64,000 nt of DNA, taken from positions 129,360-193,359 of the forward strand of contig JBGSJZ010000087.1 in assembly GCA_041741455.1 (NCBI GenBank), read 5' to 3'. This stretch comes from CALESS01 sp041741455 (GTDB lineage: Bacteria > Chloroflexota > Anaerolineae > Anaerolineales > Anaerolineaceae). Below the pieces are notes generated by a model. The model searched no databases and was not told the DNA's origin. It saw nothing but the letters and a program-made list of their open reading frames with translations. A program made the translations under genes and the position numbers. Shown here piece by piece: positions 27,024 through 36,700 of this stretch; within the stretch, counting starts at the first letter, position 1, and the number at the start of each line of letters is the position of its first letter.

Positions 27024-27909
27024 GCTGGTGCAGTTTTAAGCTGATCTCCCGCCATTGAATTTTACTGACGCCCATCTTTTGGCGGATTTTTTCATGATCC
27101 ATACCGGCATTCCAATCCACCAGGGCGCATGTCCAACGACACATATCGAATGACAAGTGCTTGGTTAGGCCAGCTTCCTTGCCTAAATCTTCCAACAAAT
27201 ATTCCAATCGGCGAGGGGACCAGGGAAACACCGTATCTGCAGGTTTGTACTGGCTCAAATACTCAAGGTAACCAGCCAACCAACTGTCAGGAAGGTCGAT
27301 TTTGCGTTCCTTGTAACGATTGCGGGTGTTTGCGTAACGAATGAAGATAATCGGACCACCTTCCCCATTGAGGTCGATGTGATTCAAGTGAACTGTCAGG
27401 CATTCACCTTTTTTGATCCCGGTAGCAAGTAGCAGGGCTGCGAGAGTGTAAGGGCGGGCATCTGGTTTGCGGGCAGAGCGTTGAGCGTTAGCAATCTCCA
27501 GTACTTTTTTTAACTCACTGGCCGACAATACTTCAGGGAGCGGGCTGATGACGGATTGCTGCAATACTTTTTCGGCCGGGTCCAGGGGTAGCACACCACC
27601 GCGTTGCAGCCAGCGGAAGAAGGCCTTGACCGAGGTGATGCGCCGCGCCAGGGATTTGGGGCTACACGGAATCCCGCGACCTTTCTGTAGCCAATCCAGA
27701 AAAGCATTCAGATCTCGAGTAGTTATGCTACCCAGGGTGCGGTCGGGTGCCAGATAATTGGCCAGGAGCTGGATATCGCCCAGAAAGGCTTTGATGGTAT
27801 AGATGGAACGTCCTTGATCGGCCAGATAGAGTTCCCAGGCGCGCAAGGCAGGCAGGAGTGGAGTGGAAGGTGTGATATGAGCGGTGAATTCTACTGGGCG
27901 ATCGGTCAT
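26995..27909 (-). CDS. degenerate tyrosine recombinase (XerC/integrase fold, catalytic residues lost)
   Basis: The 304-residue protein has the two-domain layout of XerC/XerD-type recombinases. It has a SAM-like core-binding domain (about 18-105: LYLADQGRSIYTIKAFLGDI, SVKAFFRWLQRGG) and a catalytic-like domain (125-295). Key active-site positions differ: the first arginine of TGLR is Lys166 (TGIKKGE), and the histidine of HxxR is Asp255 (DMCRW). The LGH histidine is Val281, and no tyrosine is found where the nucleophile should be. It is probably a DNA-binding protein without strand-transfer activity. It is a full-length frame, so not an obvious pseudogene. Confidence 0.75.
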   Translation of the reverse strand: MTDRPVEFTAHITPSTPLLPALRAWELYLADQGRSIYTIKAFLGDIQLLANYLAPDRTLGSITTRDLNAFLDWLQKGRGIPCSPKSLARRITSVKAFFRWLQRGGVLPLDPAEKVLQQSVISPLPEVLSASELKKVLEIANAQRSARKPDARPYTLAALLLATGIKKGECLTVHLNHIDLNGEGGPIIFIRYANTRNRYKERKIDLPDSWLAGYLEYLSQYKPADTVFPWSPRRLEYLLEDLGKEAGLTKHLSFDMCRWTCALVDWNAGMDHEKIRQKMGVSKIQWREISLKLHQLSGASTSSK

Positions 27910-28003
27910 GAGGATTCTCCTCGTTTTTGCGTGTAGATAAATCTAGTGTACAAGAATTAAGATGAATTGTCAATTGATTATTTCAGAAAAATCTGAATGA
28001 AAA

Positions 28004-28032
28004 AACCGAGAAAGAGAGTATCTTCCTCGGTT
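28004..28032 (-). terminator. terminator after the LCP gene
   Basis: On the minus strand AACCGAG (28032-28026) pairs with CTCGGTT (28010-28004) and is followed by a run of T. It lies 30 bp past the LCP stop codon. Confidence 0.75.
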
Positions 28033-28061
28033 GATATGATTGAAGGTGGTTGATCAGCAAG

Positions 28062-29114
28062 TTAGGGAGTATAGACTGCTTTCAAGATGATCTCATGAAT
28101 TAGGGCGTAGTTCGGTAAAAGAACTTGAGCGCCTGTTTCAGTCACATAGGGTGTAACTTCTCCCCAGCCAATTGCGTAACGGCGCAACCGGCTTAAATCA
28201 TTGAGCAACTGGGTTGCAACCGGTACCAGGGGAATAATTGTATCTAGTCCCAGGTTGGTTTCAACGCTGCTTTGATATTGCCTGTAAAGTTCAGGAATCC
28301 GTAAAATGGCATTAAAACTCATCAAGCGGTTGAACAAGCCCACCATGACTTCTTGTGCCCGCCGGGTTCGATCCAGGTCGCTGGTAGTATAACGAGAGCG
28401 TACATACCAGAGGGCAGTGGCTCCATCCATCCAAGTCATGCCTGGGCTAACGGAGCAATAACCATTTTCAGCCATTGGCAGATCGCAAGCATCTGATAGG
28501 TAACCTCCGACATTGACATTGATCCCGCCCAGGCTATCAATGATCCCAATAAAACCCTGGAAATTGGTGAGGATATAATAATCTGGCCGGATACCGAAGC
28601 TGTATTCCATCGTATTCGCCAAATTGGTGAAATCACCATAGGCCATGGGGGTGTTAATCCGGTCATAACTGCCACGGTCAGGATTGTAAACATACAGATC
28701 ACGCGGGAAAGAAAGCACAGTGGCAGTACCTTCCTTAGGGTTGACCGAAAGTAACATCATGACATCCGTGCGGGAACCGGCGTTTGGCCGCCAATCGGAA
28801 CCCAGGATCATGATGCGAATCTGTCCATCGATGTAGGGGATTGGGGTCGGGGCAGGCGAAGTGGGAGAATTGATGGGGTCAACTGTCGGTTCAATGAAAG
28901 GTGTGCCTTCAGCAGTGGGGACTGCGTTCGGATTCTTGGGGGTAGCCTCTGCTGGCAAAAAGGGGGTAGGGGTTGGCGGGGCGTTGGGATCCTGCGTCAC
29001 CAACCATTGGGGAATGGTTCCAGGTGTTGTTTGAGCCCCAAGATACATAGGTAGATTGCAAGCTAATGTAAAAATTAAGAGGATTCCAAGCATAACTAAA
29101 CGTTTGATTTTCAT
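28062..29114 (-). CDS. LytR-CpsA-Psr family lipoprotein
   Basis: LCP proteins transfer lipid-linked glycopolymers to the cell wall. The 350-residue product has an N-terminal lipoprotein signal with lipobox LTLAC (Cys at about residue 19), which is unusual because most LCP proteins are membrane-anchored. A Pro/Thr-rich spacer follows (about 45-95). The LCP domain starts at IRIMILGSDWRP and includes DVMMLLSVNP, SFPRDLYV, YDRINTPMAYG and VRSRYTTSDLDRTRRAQEVM, which carries the conserved arginines. It is transcribed with, or just downstream of, the LysM gene. Confidence 0.9.
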   Translation of the reverse strand: MKIKRLVMLGILLIFTLACNLPMYLGAQTTPGTIPQWLVTQDPNAPPTPTPFLPAEATPKNPNAVPTAEGTPFIEPTVDPINSPTSPAPTPIPYIDGQIRIMILGSDWRPNAGSRTDVMMLLSVNPKEGTATVLSFPRDLYVYNPDRGSYDRINTPMAYGDFTNLANTMEYSFGIRPDYYILTNFQGFIGIIDSLGGINVNVGGYLSDACDLPMAENGYCSVSPGMTWMDGATALWYVRSRYTTSDLDRTRRAQEVMVGLFNRLMSFNAILRIPELYRQYQSSVETNLGLDTIIPLVPVATQLLNDLSRLRRYAIGWGEVTPYVTETGAQVLLPNYALIHEIILKAVYTP

Positions 29115-29157
29115 AATGTTCTTTCAAAGCCTTTCTCGAAAAGGCATTTTATCAATT

Positions 29158-30009
29158 TTACCCTGAGGGCGTGATTACTGGGTTTGTAGTGGGTGAAGCT
29201 GTGGGAGTTTCCGTATTTGGAGTAGTGGGCGAAACCGTTGGGGATTCTGTCGGTACAGTGGTTGGAGATGGTGTGGGTGTGAACGAGGGAGAAGTCACAA
29301 TTGTATCAGTTTGGGTTGGAGCGGTAGTGGATGTATTGGTGGGTTGGGGTGTTAAATAGATAAAGGTAGCAGTTAATGTATGGGTTGAGGTGAATGTGAG
29401 GGTTGGCAGATTGGGCACCATCAGATAATCGCCTACATAGATGGTGGTAGAACTTCCCATACAATTGGCTATTTGTAGCTCAGGCACGCTGACACCAAAC
29501 ATCAGGCTGATACTGAATAAGTTATCGTAAAGCTGGACGCGGTAAGGCACCCATCCTTCAGGAGGACCACACACTGACTGGCTTTGTGTCGCAGTCAACG
29601 TAACAGTCATAGCAGTTGGCGGAAGGTAGATGATACTGTTTGGAGGGAGGGTGTCCACCACAAGGCAGTTGGCAGCAACAATCTCGGCAATAGTGGCCGG
29701 AAAGGTCAAGGTTAAGCTTTGCAGTGTGTCCCCGGCCAATACTCGGTAGGGAAGCCATCCGGTAGGTGGAGTACAGGAATAGAATTGAGATGGTGTCAGG
29801 GTAAACTGTAGTTCGGCCGGCGATTCCGGAAAGAAAGTCGCAGTCTCCGGGAATGAGTAATCATACACTGGTAAGGTGGGGTAGGGAACGCTAGTTGGAT
29901 TGAGAGAAACATTCCCTTCTGAAATTGAAAGCAGAGCAGCACCCGCCACCAAAATCAACGAGGCAATGGAGGTGATCAATCCGCTAGTTCGACCGCGGGT
30001 CTTTGCCAT
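29158..30009 (-). CDS. LysM-domain envelope protein with Thr/Pro-rich tail
   Basis: The 283-residue product has an N-terminal membrane or signal segment (residues 10-30) and two LysM-like repeats. Each begins with GWxPYRV (GWLPYRVLAGDTLQSLTLTF and GWVPYRVQLYDNLFSISLMF) and is preceded by a CTPPT or CGPPE cysteine motif. About 75 residues of Thr/Ser/Pro-rich tail follow (PTPSPTTVPTESPTVSPTTP), like a wall-spanning or glycosylated stalk. LysM domains bind peptidoglycan. ATG 30009 is chosen because it lies just after the stop of the kinase-like gene with GAAGAA before it; the frame itself opens further upstream. Confidence 0.85.
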   Translation of the reverse strand: MAKTRGRTSGLITSIASLILVAGAALLSISEGNVSLNPTSVPYPTLPVYDYSFPETATFFPESPAELQFTLTPSQFYSCTPPTGWLPYRVLAGDTLQSLTLTFPATIAEIVAANCLVVDTLPPNSIIYLPPTAMTVTLTATQSQSVCGPPEGWVPYRVQLYDNLFSISLMFGVSVPELQIANCMGSSTTIYVGDYLMVPNLPTLTFTSTHTLTATFIYLTPQPTNTSTTAPTQTDTIVTSPSFTPTPSPTTVPTESPTVSPTTPNTETPTASPTTNPVITPSG

Positions 30010-30013
30010 TTCT

Positions 30014-32359
30014 TCAGCTATTCTTCTCCCTGGAAGAGATTTGCAGGGGCAGTTCGACAAAGAAGGTGGAGCCTTGCTCACTGGATTCGACCCAGATTCG
30101 TCCGCCATGGGCTTCAACCAGGGCTTTGGCGATGGAAAGGCCAACCCCTGTATCCCCAATTCCCTGAATTAATACGTCAGTGGTTCGATAACGACGTGAA
30201 AACACCAGCGGAAGATCCTCAACCGATATACCACAGCCGCTATCGGTTACTTGCAATAATACACTTGCCGGACTGCCAGGATTCTGTCGAACGGCAGCCG
30301 ATAGACTGATGATGCCTTCATTTGGTGTAACGGTTCCGGCATTTTGCAGCAGATGAACAAAGATCTGGTGCAGACCATCCCGGTCAGCACGGATATCGGC
30401 CATCTCGTCTGGTAAATCAATTTGGAGGGAGATGTTTTTCTCCCGCAACTGAGCACTGGTATCGGTTATCGCTTTATCCAGTACTTCTGAAATTTGAACG
30501 GGTTCGGCGATCATCTCAAACGGGCCACCCCGTAAGGACATGACATGCACTAGGTCATCCAGCAGGGAGCGCAGTTTCTCGTTGGAGGCTTTGACGCGTT
30601 CCAAAAATTTTCGCTGCAATGGGCCAAGAATGCCCGCCGATTCGGTCAAGAGCAGATCGGTATAACCGATGATGGAAGCCATCGGTTGGCGTAATTCTTG
30701 GACTACGATGGCTACAATCTCTCGTTCCTCATCTGCAGTCAGCCCAGTAGTGGATTGGAATTGGCGGGTTTCTTCCATCTTGCGGTTGGCTTCTTCCAGC
30801 CGGCTTTCCAGTTCAGCAATTTCCCGCAGTGCTTGCTGCAATTCGCTCTCCAGCCGGGTAGAAACCGGAGAGGCTTGCTTTTCGGCCAGGGTGGTGTTCA
30901 AGCGCTGATTTTCGGACTGTAAATTGTTAAGGAGCTGTTGTTGCTCTTTCTGTAAACTCAGCAGGGCTTCCATTTCATTTGCATCGGCTGCTCCTTGGCG
31001 AAGTTCATCCAGAGCAGAAAGAACCAATTGATATTCCTGTTTAATCTGGGTAAGCTCAGTTTTCAACCGATCTATTTCGCTTTGCTTGTTATCCACATCC
31101 CTTGCTTTGACAGGCTGTTGCATGTCGCTTTGAAGAATTTGCATCAGGGCAGGCGCTTCTGTCATCAAGTAAGACTGCTCATCGGGGCTCCATTCACGAT
31201 TGGAGTAAGGTGTGAGCAATAAAATCCCACCCCAGCTTTTCCCGGATTGGTTGAGAGGGATGAAAAGCATACATCCTACCGGGTTGAGGTTCAACGCCCT
31301 ACCCACTCCCAATAGATCTGGAGAGGTGGTTTCTACGCCCAGCCGCAGTGACCGATTCTTATTAAGCGCCGCCATCAAAGCCGGGGCTTGGCCGGCAGGA
31401 ATGGTTGAACCAGGTGCTTCTTCGGCTCGAATCAGGTCAAATCCACTATGCAAAGCCAGCTCGCCGGTGTTGGTCAGGGTGACCAGGTAACACAACTCTG
31501 CCAGCATGGTATGGGCGATGGCCCGCGTCAATGTTGAACCTGTCTTCTCCTGACCGGTTCGGGCAGCTAATTCCACCCAGGCGGTAACTACGCGCGGATC
31601 AGTTTTCTGGTGTGGCTGTTCCGGGGAGGCTTCGCTAAGGCGAAAGGTTTCTCCCATCGGGCGACCGGAGGAGGAGGTTTCGAGCGAAACAGGCAGCCGG
31701 CTAACCAGCAAGGGCAGTAGTGGGAAGGAACATACCTGAGCCAGCCGGACTGCGCCGGCAAAATCGCTGCTAACGATCGGCCACGATAGCTGGACCACAT
31801 GTCCGAAGAATTGAATGGTAAAGAACGCGAGTGCCCCGCCCCAGCCAGCCGGGCGTTTGAAGACCAATAGGGCAATCCCGGTTAAGACGACAGCCTGGGC
31901 AAAAAGTTCCCACCCAATATTTAACGGAGTTTGATTAAAAGATGTTGTAGCAGAAACCGCGCCCCATTGACTCAAACTGAAAAATGTAGCAACCGCAATG
32001 ATTACGGAAGAGAGACCAGCCAGGAGATCTGCCAGCGGTGAATGGGAGGGGGTAAGCCAGAGCCAGACCGCCCAGACCAGGGTGAAAACGGTAATCGCCC
32101 GATCAACCGGTGGCAGGGTCAATCGTGGATCCGTTAGCCCCTGCCAGGCCAATGCACTGAGAAGGAAAAGGATTCCTTGGGCAATCACCAGCAAGATCAG
32201 GCCAAAATTGAGCCGGCTAACCAGGTGGGTGGGGCGATACGGGTAAATCTCAATATTCTGCAAGGCAGATATGACCGCAAAAGCCAGGACCAAATGATAG
32301 AGCATGTTGGCTGGCGGAGCCGTAAGTAGATTGAGAATTTGATAGTAGAAGGAGTCCAT
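30014..32359 (-). CDS. membrane histidine-kinase-like sensor lacking the phospho-acceptor histidine
   Basis: The 781-residue protein has about seven N-terminal transmembrane helices (residues 15-220), a GAF-like domain (about 255-425) and a long coiled coil (435-550). A HisKA-like dimerisation helix and a HATPase_c domain (about 660-775) follow. The ATP-binding domain keeps the N box (LLQNAGTVTP), DSGCGI and GDTGVGLSIAK. In the H box, however, the histidine is Gln554 (VVQELRQPMASIIGYTDLL). Autophosphorylation at the usual site is therefore impossible. It may act as a pseudokinase or allosteric partner of another kinase. It overlaps the LysM gene region closely and has no adjacent response regulator. 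Confidence 0.85.
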   Translation of the reverse strand: MDSFYYQILNLLTAPPANMLYHLVLAFAVISALQNIEIYPYRPTHLVSRLNFGLILLVIAQGILFLLSALAWQGLTDPRLTLPPVDRAITVFTLVWAVWLWLTPSHSPLADLLAGLSSVIIAVATFFSLSQWGAVSATTSFNQTPLNIGWELFAQAVVLTGIALLVFKRPAGWGGALAFFTIQFFGHVVQLSWPIVSSDFAGAVRLAQVCSFPLLPLLVSRLPVSLETSSSGRPMGETFRLSEASPEQPHQKTDPRVVTAWVELAARTGQEKTGSTLTRAIAHTMLAELCYLVTLTNTGELALHSGFDLIRAEEAPGSTIPAGQAPALMAALNKNRSLRLGVETTSPDLLGVGRALNLNPVGCMLFIPLNQSGKSWGGILLLTPYSNREWSPDEQSYLMTEAPALMQILQSDMQQPVKARDVDNKQSEIDRLKTELTQIKQEYQLVLSALDELRQGAADANEMEALLSLQKEQQQLLNNLQSENQRLNTTLAEKQASPVSTRLESELQQALREIAELESRLEEANRKMEETRQFQSTTGLTADEEREIVAIVVQELRQPMASIIGYTDLLLTESAGILGPLQRKFLERVKASNEKLRSLLDDLVHVMSLRGGPFEMIAEPVQISEVLDKAITDTSAQLREKNISLQIDLPDEMADIRADRDGLHQIFVHLLQNAGTVTPNEGIISLSAAVRQNPGSPASVLLQVTDSGCGISVEDLPLVFSRRYRTTDVLIQGIGDTGVGLSIAKALVEAHGGRIWVESSEQGSTFFVELPLQISSREKNS

Positions 32360-32429
32360 GCTTTAGTCTCTCGATGCAAGAATTATAGCACGTCTAAAGA
32401 CGGCTGCTGAATCAAGAACAGTAAAATCA

Positions 32430-32457
32430 TTGACAAAACCGGATTTTCCGGTAGAAT
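32430..32457 (+). promoter_or_regulatory. tRNA-Leu promoter
   Basis: TTGACA (32430-32435), 16-bp spacer, TAGAAT (32452-32457), with the predicted start about 12 bases before the tRNA. Confidence 0.8.
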
Positions 32458-32475
32458 ATGGCTTGCAAGTTGTAT

Positions 32476-32559
32476 GCCGAAGTGGCGGAATTGGCAGACG
32501 CTCTACGTTCAGGGCGTAGTGAGTGTACGCTCATGAGGGTTCAAATCCCTCCTTCGGCA
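32476..32559 (+). tRNA. tRNA-Leu (anticodon CAG)
   Basis: A class-II tRNA of about 84 nt. Acceptor GCCGAAG (32476-32482) pairs with CTTCGGC (32552-32558), and the discriminator is A. The anticodon stem CTACG/CGTAG holds the loop TTCAGGG, giving anticodon CAG for CUG codons. A variable arm (GAGTGTACGCTC) is present, and the T arm is GAGGGTTCAAATCCCTC. CCA is not encoded. Confidence 0.96.
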
Positions 32560-32564
32560 CAGAT

Positions 32565-32584
32565 ACCCCGGGAAACCGGGGTTT
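32565..32584 (+). terminator. terminator after tRNA-Leu
   Basis: ACCCCGG, GAAA loop, CCGGGGT, then TT; it lies directly after the tRNA. Confidence 0.8.
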
Positions 32585-32714
32585 ATTGTTTAAATTGAGT
32601 GAAGAGAAAGTGATAATCCGCATTTTACGGAAAGATTGAATTTTGGAATGATTGTTGCACCGCAGATATAAATTCTGTCTTGTCGAAGAATCAATAATGG
32701 GATAAACTCAAATT

Positions 32715-33101
32715 ATGGAAAAGAATGAAAAGAAAAAGATGGATTATCGCCAAATCTTCATCATCTTGGCGGTCGCTTTGGCATTCTATATTGTTTTTGA
32801 TTTGAGTGGCAGAATTTCAGCAGCCCATCAAATGGATGCTGAAAAGGACCTGATGGGAACACGCGTAGCGGGTCTTCAACAAACTGAGATCTATCTCCAA
32901 ACGCAAATTGCTTATGCCACTCAGTCGGCTTTTATTGAGGATTACATTCGCCCGGAAGGCAAACTGATACAACCCGGCGATATCCCGATCATTCCCATTC
33001 CGGGGGATGAAATTCAACCCACCCAGTCCGCCACCTTGCCGACCCCGAAACCGACATACGCCAATTGGGAAATTTGGTGGGCTTTGTTTTTTGGGGATTA
33101 A
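32715..33101 (+). CDS. FtsB/DivIC-like septum formation protein
   Basis: The 128-residue protein has a short basic N-terminus, one transmembrane helix (residues 12-30) and a coiled coil with Leu/Gln heptads (about 38-70). A conserved-type end FIEDYIRPEGKLIQPGD resembles the C-terminal box of FtsB/DivIC. It then has a Pro-rich extension ending WEIWWALFFGD. Members link the early and late divisome in the membrane. There is no clear Shine-Dalgarno sequence, and it stands alone after the tRNA. Family assignment rests on layout and the C-terminal box. Confidence 0.75.
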   Translation: MEKNEKKKMDYRQIFIILAVALAFYIVFDLSGRISAAHQMDAEKDLMGTRVAGLQQTEIYLQTQIAYATQSAFIEDYIRPEGKLIQPGDIPIIPIPGDEIQPTQSATLPTPKPTYANWEIWWALFFGD

Positions 33102-33118
33102 TCTGTTTATCCTTAGCC

Positions 33119-33151
33119 ATCGACCAGGTGTGTTCAGACAACCTGGTCGAT
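33119..33151. terminator. bidirectional terminator
   Basis: ATCGACCAGGT (33119-33129) and ACCTGGTCGAT (33141-33151) form an 11-bp stem with TTT on the right. It overlaps the last codons of the minus-strand HAD gene and ends the FtsB-like gene. Confidence 0.75.
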
Positions 33152-33787
33152 TTTGTTTAACACCTCAGCAGGATTTCTGTCAGACAGTCGATCCATTATT
33201 AGATCAACCGGTGGAAATTCGGGCTTTGTGCGGGTGGTCAGCACTACCAGGCAATGCATACCTGCTCGGTTGGCTGCCAACGCTCCGGATGGAGCGTCCT
33301 CCACCACCAGGCAGGATTGTGGAGCCATCTTCAATCGTTTTGCAGCTTTCAGGAAAACCGCTGGATCTGGTTTGCTGGGGAGTACGGAGGCGGAAACCAG
33401 AACAGAGAAGTAAGGTGCTAGTTTGAAATGTTCCAGGATGGCCGTAATATTTTCCGGAGGGGCTGAAGAAGCAATCGCACAAAAGACCCCATTTTTTAGG
33501 GCAAATTCCAACCAATCTATAACACCCGGATAAATCTTCACTTGACCATTTAAATTCTGTCGGAACAGGATTTCTTTTCGATCAGTAATGGTTTCAATTA
33601 ACTCATCCGAAAGTGGACCGAAAAGTTGATGTAGGGTGGCGCGGTTGTTCATTCCGAACGTTTTAAGGAAGTCCTGGTGGGAAAGATTCCATCCATGTTT
33701 TTGCAGGGCAACTGACCAGGACCAAAAATGGATATCGGTAGTGTCTACCAGCACACCATCCATATCCCAGAGCAAGGCTTGAATCAC
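33134..33787 (-). CDS. HAD-family phosphatase, beta-phosphoglucomutase-like
   Basis: The 217-residue HAD hydrolase has motif I LLWDMDGVLVDT, motif II AIASSAPPEN, the motif III lysine in LPSKPDPAVFLKAA and motif IV LVVEDAPSGALAA. The DMDGVLVD and SKPDP forms place it in the beta-phosphoglucomutase/phosphatase subgroup, which acts on sugar phosphates. Its ATG overlaps the stop of the large phosphatase gene by four bases. It is therefore co-translated with the partner-switching module, an unusual association. The substrate is unknown. Confidence 0.87.
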   Translation of the reverse strand: MIQALLWDMDGVLVDTTDIHFWSWSVALQKHGWNLSHQDFLKTFGMNNRATLHQLFGPLSDELIETITDRKEILFRQNLNGQVKIYPGVIDWLEFALKNGVFCAIASSAPPENITAILEHFKLAPYFSVLVSASVLPSKPDPAVFLKAAKRLKMAPQSCLVVEDAPSGALAANRAGMHCLVVLTTRTKPEFPPVDLIMDRLSDRNPAEVLNKIDQVV

Positions 33788-36700
33788 AATGTATTTCCAT
33801 TAAAACGCGAAAGCGATAGAAATGTGATATCGTCGCTAGGGGGAGCGCCTTCGCGGAAGCGGTAGAGGACTGCTTCAATTTCCTCCAGTAAACTGGATGG
33901 ATTTTGGCGGATAGCTTTCAAGAAGGATTCGCTGAGCCGGTCGTCACCAAAGGCTTCACCCGAAGGAGAGAAGGATTCGGTGGCTCCATCCGTGTACAGG
34001 ATCAGCGAATCTCCCTGTTCCAAGGTCAGGTTGTGATCTTCGATGTGGATATCTTCCAATACCGCCAAAGCCATACCGCCCTTGGGGAGCATATTCACCC
34101 GATCTGTGGCAGCCTGATAAATTAGAGGGCGGTTATGACCGGCATTAGCGTAAACCAATTCGCCGGTGGACGGGCGCAGGGTGGCGTACACTACGGTTAC
34201 AAACATACCATTTTGGGAATCATTTAACAGCAGGTTATTGACCCGTTCCAAAACCAACCCCGGACTCATGGTAGTTTTAGAATTCGCGCGCAATAAAGTG
34301 CGGGCTACAGTCATATACAAGGCAGCCGGCATGCCTTTATCAGAAACATCTGCTACGACTAGCCCCAGTAAATCCTGGCCAAGGGAGAATATGTCATAGA
34401 AATCGCCGCCCACCTGGCGGGCAGTCTGCCAGCGGGAATCGACCTGCCAACCCTCCACCTGGGGCAATTCCTCGGGCAGGAAGGTTCGCTGGATCTGGCG
34501 CGCCAATTGAATTTCCTTCTCCAGCCGTTCGCGACCGACCATTTCATCTTTCAAGCGATCATTTTGAATGGCCAATGCCACCTGTTGAGCAACGCCGGTG
34601 ATGATTTCCTGGCGTCGCTCTCGAGCGCCCAGGTTTTCCACCGAATCTTTTGCCACCAACACCCCAAATACTTCGCCTTTAACAGAGATGGGAAAGCCGA
34701 ATAGACCATCCGTCTGGGTAAGAATTTTTACCGGCTGGTCATCCACTTCAAAACAGGTATGTTTGTGCCAGTCAGCAGTAGGACAATTGGCTGGAAGGGG
34801 ACAGAAGTAAACTCGATCTTGCGTCAGGACATTGTCCAGCAGGGGATATTCGCCGGGAGAGTAAGGCCGGGCGGCCAGGGCAGCTTCCTCGATCCGGGTC
34901 TGAGCAACTCCCATGGCTGGGCGATAGATTTGTTGAACATTATCCCAAAGGTACAGGATACAAGTATCGATGCCAACCAAAATGGGCAAAAGATGAACGA
35001 TCGTGTCCATGATGTCGTCTAGTTCATTTTGGCTGACGACCGCCTGAGCAACCTGTAAGAGGACAGCAGTTACGTATGCTTCCTCCTGGCGGGCTTCATT
35101 CAGATTTAGGTTCTCGAGAGCGATCGAGGTCTGGTGGGCAATCCCTTGTAGAATTGCCAGGGTCTGCTGATCGATGGGTTGGCCAGCATAATGATGCACC
35201 ATCTGATGATTGACCATGAATGCTCCGAGCAAAGTGCCGCGAACCAGGAGTGGCAGGAGCACAACAGCTCCGGTATCTGGTGGAAATACATCGACTGAAA
35301 AGTTCAATTCTTTTTGCGGGTTTTGAACGAAGATGGCGGATTTGGATTGATGCAGGCGAGCCAGAGCGGGGATATCTTTTTTGTTGAAGGTAGTCCGTTC
35401 CGGGGGGATATCTAGGCCATACCAGGATTTCAAAGTGAAGGATTGCAGCGATTCATTCCAGAGAAACATTCCGCAGCGTTTTACACCTGACACCAAAGGT
35501 GTCAGGTGAACCATGTCAGCCAGCAGGTGGTCCACCGTATCGCTGGATTGGCTGGTTTCCGCAACCTGCAGCAGAATGGTGGAAACCCAGGCCTGTTCCT
35601 GGGCCTCCTGGTAAAGACGGGCGTTCTGAATGGCCACCGAAGCATAACTGGCAAAGGTGGTGGTCATGGCTTTCGTCTCATATCCATAGCGCCCGGTTGT
35701 GCGATGAGCCAGGGTGATGATACCGAGGGTTTGGTCGCCAGAGCGTAAGGGGGCAGCTATGGAAGAATAATCCTGCGGAAAGCCGAGAGCCAACCCCAAT
35801 GGCCCAATGGGATTGTCCACCGATCGAATAAGCGGTTCTTCTGCGGAAAGGGCATTGTTCAACCAGTCCCGGACTTCCGGGGATTCCTGGCGAATTTCTA
35901 CCAGCTTTTCAGCTTCCACTCCGTGGCAGGCAGCCAGATGCAGATTTTGAACGCCGCCGTAGACAACATCCTCGTCCATTAACCAGATCGCAGAGGCATC
36001 ACAGGGCAAGTTCTCTTCTAGCTCGCTGAGGATGGTATTCAATAATTGCGAAACGGCAACGTTAGCTGAAAGGAGAATGGCCACATCCCGGAAGGAATCC
36101 GCCACCCTGCGCCGCCACAACTCGGTGCGATACAACGATGCATTCCGCAGGGCTACGGCAATACCGGCAGAGAGCGTTTCAAACAAAGCCAGGCTGTTTT
36201 CGTCAAAGGCATCGATCTGATCGCTTTGTACATCCAATACACCGATCACCTCATCGCCAAAAGATAGTGGCACGGTCAGTTCAGACAAAGTATCATATGG
36301 CGGGAATTCCGCCGGACGATACAGCGGATCGTTGTTGACATTGTTGGATACATGGGCCTGGCCGGTGCGGGCTACCCAGGGGATGATGCCATGCGAATCA
36401 TCCAGACTGTAAGAAATTTCCTTGTCGCGCAGCACTTGGCTGCGTGCACCACTGCCCGCCTGATAAATCACTCGCCGCCGACCGTTATGAACGGTAAAGA
36501 TATGAACATATGGGAAACCAAATCGTTTTTGCAGGGTTTGAACGATTTCATCCAGCAATTGGTTTAGATCTAAGATCGAGTTTAACGTCCGGCTGACCTC
36601 ATAAACTGTTGAGATATGTTCAATCCGAGTCTGCAGGTCATTGTAAAGCTGAGCGCCTTCCACAGCGAGGGCAATATTATCTGCCAGCGAGCGTAAGACT

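Noticed and set aside
29171..29359. Plus-strand frame rich in Gly and Val
   Set aside because: It is the complement of the Thr/Pro-rich repeat tail of the LysM protein.
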